A DNA stretch of 5,247 nt from positions 5,799 through 11,045 of the forward strand of contig DCTF01000054.1 of the NCBI GenBank assembly GCA_002329225.1, read 5' to 3'. The position numbers were made by a program, and so were the translations under genes. The first letter of the stretch is position 1. Every line of letters begins with the position of its first letter. The stretch comes from Ruminococcaceae bacterium UBA1447. GTDB lineage: Bacteria; Bacillota; Clostridia; Oscillospirales; Acutalibacteraceae. This document shows, piece by piece, positions 1-5,247 of the stretch. The notes beneath the pieces were generated by a model, which saw only the letters and a program-made list of their open reading frames with translations, was not told the DNA's origin and made no database searches.

Positions 1-1
1 C

Positions 2-280
2 GGAGTACCGGAACTTTTAGACGCCATATTAAAGCTTTTTCCCCTGGACACTTATGTCGGATTTCCCGTGGCGGTAATGGATAACGGGGATGCTGAAAAT
101 CCGCCCCCGATTTGGAGCGAATATAAAAAAATAATCGCCGAAAATGAGGGCGCCAAAGAACTTGAACTTGTTGAAAGATTTGCCTTTTATGAGAGGGCAA
201 AGAACGCCTATGCCGTAGTAGCTACGGGTGAAACCGCTATTTATGCCAATATCATACTGAAAAAAGGAGTTGTCATCTGA
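2..280 (+). CDS. fucU: L-fucose mutarotase, RbsD/FucU family (5' truncated by window start)
   Basis: The frame is open from base 2 to the TGA at 278-280, giving 92 residues of a family usually about 140 long, so roughly the first 50 are missing. An ATG at 68 is internal, because family-like sequence (GVPELLDAIL, then the LFPLDTYV region) continues upstream of it. The C-terminal block RFAFYERAKNAYAVV, then TGETAIYANIILKKGV, closely resembles E. coli FucU (FAFYERA, TGE..xYxNILLKKG) as I remember it, and is clearly closer to FucU than to the ribose pyranase RbsD. FucU proteins are cytoplasmic and interconvert the alpha and beta anomers of L-fucose, supplying the form used by the isomerase. The likely catalytic His lies in the missing N-terminal part. 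The gene is followed 45 bp later by a sugar kinase in the same direction, consistent with a deoxy-sugar catabolic operon. A related role on another sugar (rhamnose, ribose) is possible but less likely. Confidence 0.9.
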   Translation, partial: GVPELLDAILKLFPLDTYVGFPVAVMDNGDAENPPPIWSEYKKIIAENEGAKELELVERFAFYERAKNAYAVVATGETAIYANIILKKGVVI

Positions 281-296
281 ACGGCAACTCTTTTTT
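267..296 (+). terminator. Terminator-like hairpin spanning the fucU stop codon
   Basis: The arms GAGTTGTC (267-274) and GGCAACTC (283-290) pair over 8 bp, including one T-G wobble, with an 8-nt loop at 275-282. T291-296 follows directly. The A run at 260-265 could pair with that T run across a bulged G266, so the element may work in both directions. The fucU stop (278-280) lies in the loop, so ribosomes finishing fucU would melt the hairpin. Because a same-strand kinase follows at once, it may be a partial (read-through) terminator or an mRNA-end stabiliser rather than the true operon end. The stem has only moderate GC. Confidence 0.6.
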
Positions 297-311
297 CGTC
301 CTTTTATTATC

Positions 312-319
312 GGGAGGTG
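312..319 (+). promoter_or_regulatory. Ribosome binding site that fixes the TTG start of the kinase
   Basis: GGGAGGTG is a strong Shine-Dalgarno match 6 nt upstream of TTG at 326-328. It decides the start, since the first in-frame ATG is around codon 130, far inside the conserved kinase fold. Confidence 0.85.
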
Positions 320-325
320 TAGCTT

Positions 326-1798
326 TTGTCAAAGATAAAACGTGTTCTTGCCATTGACTTCGGCGCATCCGGCGGCCGCGCAATTGTCGGTTCCTTTGAC
401 GGAAAGAAAATCAGCCTTGAAGAGGTGCATCGGTTTTCCAACGACCCGGTGGAGGTTCTCGGCACGGTCTATTGGGATGTGCTGAGACTTTTTCATGAGG
501 TAAAGCAGGGAATAATTAAGGCTAAAGCCGCCGACGGCTTTGACAGCCTTGCCGTGGATACCTGGGGTGTGGATTTCGGACTGATAGACGAGCACGGCGC
601 TTTGCTGGAAAACCCCGTTCACTACCGGGACAAACGCACAAACGGCATCCTGGACGAGGCTTTCAAACTTATCCCCCGGGAGGAACTTTACGAAATAACC
701 GGCATTCAGTTTATGGAACTCAACACGGTTTTTCAGCTGCTTGCCCTTAAAAACACACGGAGACATATTCTTGACCGGGCGGACAAACTGCTCTTTATGC
801 CCGACCTTTTCACCTATATGCTCACGGGCAAAAAGCTTACCGAATATTCCATAGCTACCACTTCCCAGATAGTGGACATTAAAACCGGCAACTGGTCGGA
901 TACCGTTATGCAGAAGTTGGGGCTTCCCTCACGGCTTTTGTGTGATATTGTTCCCTCCGGCACAATTGCCGCTCCGCTGAATGCTTCAATCTGTGAGGAG
1001 TGCGGGATTGACCCGGTGCCGGTGATTTCCGTTTGCGGGCATGATACTCAGTCCGCCCTCACCGCCGTACCCTCCGCTGATAAAGACTTTGCATTCATCA
1101 GCAGCGGAACCTGGTCCCTTTTCGGCACGGAATTGGAGAAGCCCATAGTTGACGAAAAAGCCTATGCCATGAACATAACCAACGAAGGGGGCTATGGCGG
1201 CTCCATAGGTTTTTTAAAGAACATTACAGGACTCTGGCTTATTCAGGAAAGCCGCCGCCACTGGAACCGTCACGGCGGGAATTACTCCTATGCCGACCTT
1301 GAAAAATTGGCCCTTGAAGCCGAACCCTTTAAGTCCTTCATAAACCCCGACGCTCCCGAGTTTATGCCCCACGGCAATCTTCCCCGAAGAGTAAAGGATT
1401 ACTGTGAAAGAACGGGGCAGAGCGTGCCGGAAAGCATAGGCGAAGTGGTGCGTTGCATTTATGAAAGCCTTGCCATGAAATACCGCCTGACCTTTGAAAA
1501 GCTTATGGATTGCACGGGCAAAAACTATCCCGCAATCCATGTTATAGGGGGAGGAGTAAAGGACACCCTTCTTTGCCAAATGACGGCGGACGCCTGCGGG
1601 CGTAAGGTTCTGGCCGGCCCCATTGAGGCAACGGTATTGGGCAATATTCTTGTTCAGCTTTTGGCTGCAGGTGCAATAGAAAGCCTTGAACAGGCACGGC
1701 AAATTATAGCCGACAGCGAACAATTACGTGAGCACAAACCCGAAAACTCTGCCCAATGGAATGCCGCATACGAAAAGGCATATCCTTTTATTAAATAA
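326..1798 (+). CDS. rhaB: Rhamnulokinase-family FGGY sugar kinase (may act on L-fuculose here)
   Basis: This is a complete 490-aa cytoplasmic ATP-dependent kinase, the usual size for FGGY proteins, starting at TTG after a strong RBS. The N-terminal FGGY domain begins with the phosphate-binding segment DFGASGGR (11-18). DTWGVDF (78-84), HYRDKRTNG (99-107) and a GIQF block (126-129) follow, all features of E. coli RhaB rather than FucK. GHDTQSA (238-244) carries the probable catalytic base Asp240. The C-terminal actin-like domain has SSGTWSL (259-265), NITNEGG (283-289), VIGGGVKDT (406-414) and ADACG...GPIEATVLGN (421-440), which form the nucleotide-binding region. The known family reaction is L-rhamnulose + ATP to L-rhamnulose-1-phosphate + ADP. 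The upstream fucU gene argues for L-fuculose as an alternative or additional substrate, since RhaB-type kinases serve as fuculokinases in some gut bacteria. No frameshift or missing key residue is seen. Family assignment is firm; the substrate is not. Confidence 0.93.
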   Translation: MSKIKRVLAIDFGASGGRAIVGSFDGKKISLEEVHRFSNDPVEVLGTVYWDVLRLFHEVKQGIIKAKAADGFDSLAVDTWGVDFGLIDEHGALLENPVHYRDKRTNGILDEAFKLIPREELYEITGIQFMELNTVFQLLALKNTRRHILDRADKLLFMPDLFTYMLTGKKLTEYSIATTSQIVDIKTGNWSDTVMQKLGLPSRLLCDIVPSGTIAAPLNASICEECGIDPVPVISVCGHDTQSALTAVPSADKDFAFISSGTWSLFGTELEKPIVDEKAYAMNITNEGGYGGSIGFLKNITGLWLIQESRRHWNRHGGNYSYADLEKLALEAEPFKSFINPDAPEFMPHGNLPRRVKDYCERTGQSVPESIGEVVRCIYESLAMKYRLTFEKLMDCTGKNYPAIHVIGGGVKDTLLCQMTADACGRKVLAGPIEATVLGNILVQLLAAGAIESLEQARQIIADSEQLREHKPENSAQWNAAYEKAYPFIK

Positions 1799-1826
1799 CG
1801 GCTGTTATCCAACAACACCTGTCCCT

Positions 1827-1881
1827 GCCGGATGCTCCCGCCTGTAATCGACAGGGGGCCCGCCGGCTAAGGCTTATTTTT
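1827..1881 (+). terminator. Probable rho-independent terminator after the kinase gene
   Basis: This is an imperfect GC-rich hairpin. The outer arms GCCGG (1827-1831) and CCGGC (1863-1867) enclose an inner stem of CCC-g-CCTGT (1837-1845) with ACAGGGGG (1851-1858) around a 5-nt loop. A T-rich stretch, TTATTTTT (1874-1881), comes 6 nt after the stem. That gap and the internal mismatches make it non-canonical, but it lies 28 nt after the kinase stop and just before an unrelated gene set, where a terminator would be expected. Confidence 0.5.
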
Positions 1882-1889
1882 CTAACCTG

Positions 1890-1921
1890 TTGCGCAGAAC
1901 AACGCCCCGGCACCTGCGCAA
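1890..1921 (+). promoter_or_regulatory. Inverted repeat in the leader of the zinc-ribbon/Big2/GPH cassette
   Basis: TTGCGCAG (1890-1897) and CTGCGCAA (1914-1921) are perfect 8-bp reverse complements separated by 16 nt. The half-sites are 24 bp apart, a little over two helical turns. The repeat ends 29 nt before the ATG at 1951. It could be an operator for a dimeric or tetrameric sugar-responsive regulator, or a leader RNA hairpin. The whole 152-bp gap from 1799 to 1950 holds this, the terminator candidate, and a plain GAAAGG RBS at 1935-1940. I found no convincing -35/-10 pair in it. Confidence 0.4.
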
Positions 1922-1950
1922 TTACATAAAAACAGAAAGGTTGTGAGTCC

Positions 1951-2829
1951 ATGAGTGCATGTCAGAATTGCGGCAAAAAACTGCACATCTTCCACTGGAA
2001 GCAGCATTGTCCCCATTGCGGCATAAACCTGCGATTTTACGGCTTCAATGAGCAGTTTGAGCGCGATGCAAAAATGGCGGAGCTTTCTCTGGCGGGAGCG
2101 CATGTTAAGTTGCGCATAATTAAATCGGCTTTCCTCGGAGGCAGATTGGCGAAAGCACGGCTCGCCGTTACGCTGTTGCCGATTATCGCACTGCTGCTGC
2201 CGGCAGCCAAAATACAGGTTACGCTGCCTTTTTTCACGGATAAGTTGTCCTTGGGGTTGCCGGGCCTTATCGGTATCGTCAACGGCGGTGCACTGAATCT
2301 GATCTCATCGTTTGCAACGAACAGCTTGGGCGGTGAGGCCTTCGCCTCGCTGAAAACCCTTATCTTGGCCTTTGCCGTCACGGTTGTATCGGCATTGCTG
2401 GTATTCCTGCTGACGGCACTGTCTTTTATCAGCGTTAAAAAAATGGCGGCGATTCTCTGTACCTTTGCCGGTTTGGGGGCGGTTTCCTCTATTGCCGCCA
2501 TTGTGCTGTCATTCAGCTTTAAAAAGGCCGCACAGGCATCGCCTAACGGCATGCTTTCCGGCGCACCCTCTTTCGGCCTGTTCATTGCGGTTGCCGCTTT
2601 CGCCGCAGTGGCTGCCGTCAATTTTCTGATTGCTAAAAAAGGCCTGCCGGTAACATTTGAGGAAGGCGCCCTTGAAAGGGCCGAAATTGCCAAAAAAGTC
2701 AAACGCGGCGAAATTAACATCGACGACCTTCCTCAGCCTGTTGTTGAAACGGCGGAAACCCGCGCACTCGACGAAGAGATTGAAAGAGTACGCCAACAGT
2801 TTGAGCCAAAGGAGGGAGCTACATCTTGA
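1951..2829 (+). CDS. Zinc-ribbon multi-pass membrane protein of unknown function
   Basis: I do not recognise a named family for this 292-aa protein. Residues 4-23 hold CxxC...CxxC (Cys4, Cys7, Cys20, Cys23) with several His between, a typical N-terminal zinc ribbon. A charged linker (about 34-70) leads to a hydrophobic segment at about 71-90. Three more follow at about 135-160, 165-188 and 207-228. The last 60 residues are charged and Glu/Arg-rich (EEIERVRQQFE near the end), possibly a short coiled coil. Four helices would put both the zinc ribbon and the tail in the cytoplasm. The start is the ATG at 1951, with GAAAGG 10 nt upstream. It is the first gene of the cassette and its stop codon overlaps the start of the next gene, so co-expression with the Big2 protein and the sugar transporter is expected. 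A scaffold or regulatory partner of that transporter is a guess from context only. Confidence 0.85.
   Translation: MSACQNCGKKLHIFHWKQHCPHCGINLRFYGFNEQFERDAKMAELSLAGAHVKLRIIKSAFLGGRLAKARLAVTLLPIIALLLPAAKIQVTLPFFTDKLSLGLPGLIGIVNGGALNLISSFATNSLGGEAFASLKTLILAFAVTVVSALLVFLLTALSFISVKKMAAILCTFAGLGAVSSIAAIVLSFSFKKAAQASPNGMLSGAPSFGLFIAVAAFAAVAAVNFLIAKKGLPVTFEEGALERAEIAKKVKRGEINIDDLPQPVVETAETRALDEEIERVRQQFEPKEGATS
2810..2816 (+). promoter_or_regulatory. Ribosome binding site supporting the TTG start at 2826
   Basis: AGGAGGG lies inside the end of the upstream gene, 9 nt before TTG at 2826-2828. It supports that start over the first in-frame ATG (codon 36), which would remove the membrane anchor. Confidence 0.8.
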
Positions 2830-4202
2830 AAAACTTTGATTTCAAAAAAGCTCTGCCAAGAGCGGTTACCATCTTGCTGTGTATTTTCTTTGTTGCCGGC
2901 GTCTTCTGGGGCATTGACAGCGTACTGAATATGGAAGGTACGCTCCCGCCGCCTTACGAAGCGCCGAAAAGTCTCAGCCCGCGGCCGCAAACACCGCAAG
3001 AGATTTTGACTTATCTTAACACCTCCATCACAAAAGCCCTCAATGAAAAGCCCAGGTTCTCTTCTTCTACGAATTGCAAACTCAACGGTTATTCTTTTCA
3101 AACAACTGACGAAGCGCTGCTTACCGAAGTAGCACAACATGTCGGCGGTTCGGTGGAAAAAAGCGTGGAGGACTCCTTCCTCTCCGTTTCCGCCGATTTC
3201 GGCGAAGACTTTACGGGCAAGGTCAATCCCCTGCGGCTTGCTGCAGACTCCCTTGTTTCCGCCGAGTGCCTCTGCGAATATTATGTTTGTCCCGTTTGCG
3301 GGAAAGAAGACGGAGTCCAACCGGAAGAATGCCCGGAGTGCGGCAACAAGGACGCTTGGGAGGAACGCTGCCGTGACGAGTACACTATTACACTATTGAT
3401 TGAAGACGGTTCCTCCGCAGTCGCCGGTGATTTCACACTGCGCAGCCCTCAAGAGGTCGCAACAATCATCCGTGACGGTGCGGCGGGCTTTTTCTCCTGC
3501 GATGAACCTAAGTTACAATACCGCAACGCACAAATCACCGCCCGGGTCAACCGGCTGACAAACCAGATACTGAGCCTCTCTTTCAAAAAAGAAACGGTTG
3601 TATCCCTGAACCTTGATTTTACGGGGGATTTTGCCTCCCTCGGCATCGTACCGGCTGAAATAGAGGCGGAAGACTCCTATACTTTCGATTTTACATGGCC
3701 CGGTCTTTCTTTATCTGCACGGGAACTTTCCCTCGCCCCGAAAAAGACGGAAGCATTGGTTGCGGCTCTTACCTGCTCCGATCCCGTTAACACTACGGTC
3801 CGCTGGAGCATCGCGGATGAATCGATTGCAGTTGTCGACAGTGAAGGCTATGTCAAGGCCGGCAAAAATACCGGTCAAACCACGGTGACGGCTTCTTTTG
3901 ATTTTCAAGGCAAAACCTATTCCGACACCTGTACCTTATTTGTAAAAGAATCGGTGGAAGGTCTTGATTTGTCCAAGCGCCGTCTGACTTTATCGGCGGG
4001 AGAAACGGCGGAGCTTAAAACCAAGTTTTCGCCTAAAAAAGCCACAATACAGACTGTAAAGTGGTACACATCGGACGAGACGGTCGCTACCGTTGACCCG
4101 AACGGCCTTGTAACAGCTGCGGCGCCCGGTTCGGCAGAAGTGTACGCCGTAACGGATGACGGATATTTTAAGGCGACCTGCAGGATTGAGGTGAAATCAT
4201 GA
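2826..4202 (+). CDS. Membrane-anchored protein with zinc ribbon and two Big2 (Ig-like) domains
   Basis: This 458-aa protein starts at TTG and overlaps the previous stop by 4 nt (TTGA), implying translational coupling. Residues 1-12 are Lys/Arg-rich and residues 13-30 are hydrophobic, which reads as an uncleaved signal anchor with the bulk of the protein outside the membrane. A Pro-rich stretch (about 40-57) follows. The middle part (about 58-290) is unfamiliar except for CPVCG...CPECG (Cys155, Cys158, Cys169, Cys172), a zinc-ribbon knuckle pair with Cys148 and Cys150 nearby. The C-terminus carries two bacterial Ig-like group 2 repeats at about 295-374 and 378-457. Each has the typical pattern of a leading strand (LSLSARELSLAPKKTEAL; LTLSAGETAEL), a central W (VRWSIADESIAVVD; VKWYTSDETVATVD) and G.V.A...G...V. 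Big2 domains occur in surface and adhesion proteins. The overall function is unknown; a surface or periplasm-side partner of the coupled sugar transporter is an inference. Confidence 0.87.
   Translation: MKNFDFKKALPRAVTILLCIFFVAGVFWGIDSVLNMEGTLPPPYEAPKSLSPRPQTPQEILTYLNTSITKALNEKPRFSSSTNCKLNGYSFQTTDEALLTEVAQHVGGSVEKSVEDSFLSVSADFGEDFTGKVNPLRLAADSLVSAECLCEYYVCPVCGKEDGVQPEECPECGNKDAWEERCRDEYTITLLIEDGSSAVAGDFTLRSPQEVATIIRDGAAGFFSCDEPKLQYRNAQITARVNRLTNQILSLSFKKETVVSLNLDFTGDFASLGIVPAEIEAEDSYTFDFTWPGLSLSARELSLAPKKTEALVAALTCSDPVNTTVRWSIADESIAVVDSEGYVKAGKNTGQTTVTASFDFQGKTYSDTCTLFVKESVEGLDLSKRRLTLSAGETAELKTKFSPKKATIQTVKWYTSDETVATVDPNGLVTAAAPGSAEVYAVTDDGYFKATCRIEVKS
4188..4193 (+). promoter_or_regulatory. 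Ribosome binding site for the GPH transporter
   Basis: GAGGTG lies 5 nt before ATG 4199, inside the end of the Big2 gene. With the ATGA overlap it supports coupled or re-initiated translation. Confidence 0.75.
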
Positions 4203-5247
4203 GCAAGTTTAAAAAATCCATATCAAAGGCCCTTTTCGGTGCGGAAGAACATGCAGCGGCTTCAATAGACCGAAAGGAACTCAGCAATTACAGCGACATT
4301 GCGGTGCGGATGTTCCACACCAGAGTTCTGACGGTAAAGGAACTTTCCTTCCCCGCTTTGGCCGAGTTCGCATCACGCCTGCTCAGCGGAATCACCTATT
4401 ACCGTACTTTGTACTTTGTCAATGTCCTTAAAATTGATATGATCTATGTCACGGCCATACTGACGCTCATCGGCATTTACGACGTGCTTAACAATCCCAT
4501 CATGGGTATGGCGTATGACCGAACCAGAACCCGTTGGGGTAAAGCCCGCCCATATATCATGTTTGCAACTCTCCCGTATTTTTTAAGTACGGCCATCCTG
4601 TTCAGCGGAGCTTCGTTTCTCGGCAACAGCGCCGGTGACGACCCGAAGAAAATCATATTTGTCTTTATTATGCTGTTTGCACAGGAAACTTTCTCGACCA
4701 TTTATGCCATCCCGCGCAACAACATGGTCTCGCTGATGTCGCCCAACCCGAAGGACAGAATCACCGTCGGTCTGCTTAACACCTATATAGGTGAGGCCGG
4801 TGCCCAACTGGTCTACATTATTTTCCTCCCCCTGATGGAACTCAATAACAAAGGCTATATCAACGCACCCATGTCTTCGGTCTTTGCGATTGTAACGTTC
4901 ATTACGGCTTCCATAGGAGCATTCAGCAACATCGCCATGGCTATCGGCTGCAGAGAGCGTATCATTCTTCAGCCGGATCCCGCCCCCATTACAAAGTCAA
5001 TTTTTTATATCCTTAAAAACAAGTATGCTCGCAGGAACTTTATTGCAAACTTCGCTGTCAGCTGGTGGAGTTCCGGCGGCTATTCCTGGGATGTGGTCAC
5101 CCAGATGGAAATTTTCGGCGGTTCATTTTATTCCTTCCTTGCCTATTTGCCCTACAACATTCTTGACCCGCTGAGCATCGGACTTATCCCCAAGTTCCAG
5201 AAGTTATTCAAAAATAACAACCGGAATGCTGTTATATGGCTGCGTCT
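4199..5247 (+). CDS. GPH-family (MelB-like, MFS) sugar:cation symporter, 3' truncated by window end
   Basis: The ATG at 4199 overlaps the previous stop (ATGA) and has GAGGTG at 4188-4193. The frame stays open to the window end, giving 349 residues of a family usually about 450-500 long. Hydrophobic segments lie at about 50-73, 84-104, 118-138, 151-172, 193-214, 227-250, 280-292 and 309-330. The family signature is clear: DVLNNPIMG (95-103), then the cytoplasmic loop YDRTRTRWGKARPY (106-119), matching DAINDPIMG...TRSRWGKFKPW of E. coli MelB as remembered. IPRNNMVSLMSPNPKDR (171-187) fits the next cytoplasmic loop. Family members import glycosides, pentosides or hexuronides with Na+, H+ or Li+. 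The protein has about 40 extra N-terminal residues, polar and probably cytoplasmic, compared with MelB, and Asn99 where MelB has Asp59. The substrate cannot be read from the sequence. Confidence 0.9.
   Translation, partial: MSKFKKSISKALFGAEEHAAASIDRKELSNYSDIAVRMFHTRVLTVKELSFPALAEFASRLLSGITYYRTLYFVNVLKIDMIYVTAILTLIGIYDVLNNPIMGMAYDRTRTRWGKARPYIMFATLPYFLSTAILFSGASFLGNSAGDDPKKIIFVFIMLFAQETFSTIYAIPRNNMVSLMSPNPKDRITVGLLNTYIGEAGAQLVYIIFLPLMELNNKGYINAPMSSVFAIVTFITASIGAFSNIAMAIGCRERIILQPDPAPITKSIFYILKNKYARRNFIANFAVSWWSSGGYSWDVVTQMEIFGGSFYSFLAYLPYNILDPLSIGLIPKFQKLFKNNNRNAVIWLR

Noticed and set aside
68..280. A separate 70-aa small protein starting at ATG 68
   Set aside because: The frame is open to the window edge and the upstream residues fit the FucU family, so the ATG is internal to a truncated gene.
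329..1723. Two minus-strand frames (329-766 and 1214-1723) opposite the kinase
   Set aside because: The + strand encodes a full, motif-rich FGGY kinase across both, and the antisense translations look random.
1868..1950. A sigma-70 promoter before the cassette
   Set aside because: A weak -10-like TACATA at 1923-1928 has no acceptable -35 at 16-18 bp spacing, so I did not call it.
1951..2022. N-terminal zinc ribbon read as a DNA-binding transcription factor
   Set aside because: The rest of the protein is dominated by hydrophobic membrane segments and has no helix-turn-helix, so a membrane protein with a small cytosolic zinc knuckle fits better.
2037..2720. Long minus-strand open frame (227 codons) opposite the zinc-ribbon membrane gene
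   Set aside because: It is fully antisense to a gene with clear zinc-ribbon motifs, RBS and coupling. Its translation shows no domain, and it is probably a codon-bias shadow.
2733..3320. Minus-strand open frame (195 codons) across the junction of the two accessory genes
   Set aside because: It overlaps two supported + strand genes, has no recognisable motif and is best explained as a shadow.
3139..3399. Small + strand frames at 2657-2839 and 3139-3399 as overlapping small genes
   Set aside because: Both lie out of frame inside supported genes and encode low-complexity, Lys/Arg/Ser-rich sequence without a convincing RBS.
4477..4807. Minus-strand frames opposite the GPH transporter (4477-4701 and 4583-4807)
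   Set aside because: The + strand carries a continuous transporter frame with the MelB-type signature through this region.

Overview
The window looks like chromosomal DNA of a Gram-positive, anaerobe-type Firmicute, most likely a gut clostridium. The clues are strong GGAGG-type ribosome binding sites, two TTG starts, mid-range GC by eye, a RhaB-type sugar kinase next to a FucU-type mutarotase, and membrane proteins carrying zinc ribbons and Big2 (bacterial Ig-like group 2) domains. This placement is an inference; there is no rRNA or other phylogenetic marker here. All supported genes are on the + strand, and there is no sign of a mobile element, tRNA or CRISPR array.

Region 1 (about 1-1880) is the 3' end of a deoxy-sugar catabolic cluster. 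It begins inside a fucU/rbsD-family gene (L-fucose mutarotase), whose stop codon lies in the loop of a terminator-like hairpin. A complete FGGY kinase of the rhamnulokinase family follows, starting at TTG. FucU would interconvert the anomers of L-fucose (or a related sugar), and the kinase would phosphorylate the ketose made by an isomerase not seen here, ahead of an aldolase. A GC-rich hairpin with a T-rich tail follows the kinase and probably ends this unit.

Region 2 (about 1882-1950) is a short leader with an 8-bp inverted repeat (TTGCGCAG / CTGCGCAA) that could be an operator or an RNA hairpin. No convincing -35/-10 pair was found.

Region 3 (1951 to the window end) is a tightly packed cassette of three genes. 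The first encodes a 292-aa membrane protein with an N-terminal zinc ribbon and about four hydrophobic segments. The second encodes a 458-aa single-anchor protein with an internal zinc ribbon and two C-terminal Big2 domains. The third, cut by the window end, encodes a GPH-family (MelB-like) sugar:cation symporter. The junctions overlap by 4 nt (TTGA and ATGA), which implies translational coupling. The two accessory proteins have no function I can name. Their coupling to a sugar transporter makes this the part of the window most likely to be an undescribed system, perhaps a transporter with dedicated membrane or surface partners. The transporter also appears to have Asn where MelB has the key cation-site Asp59.
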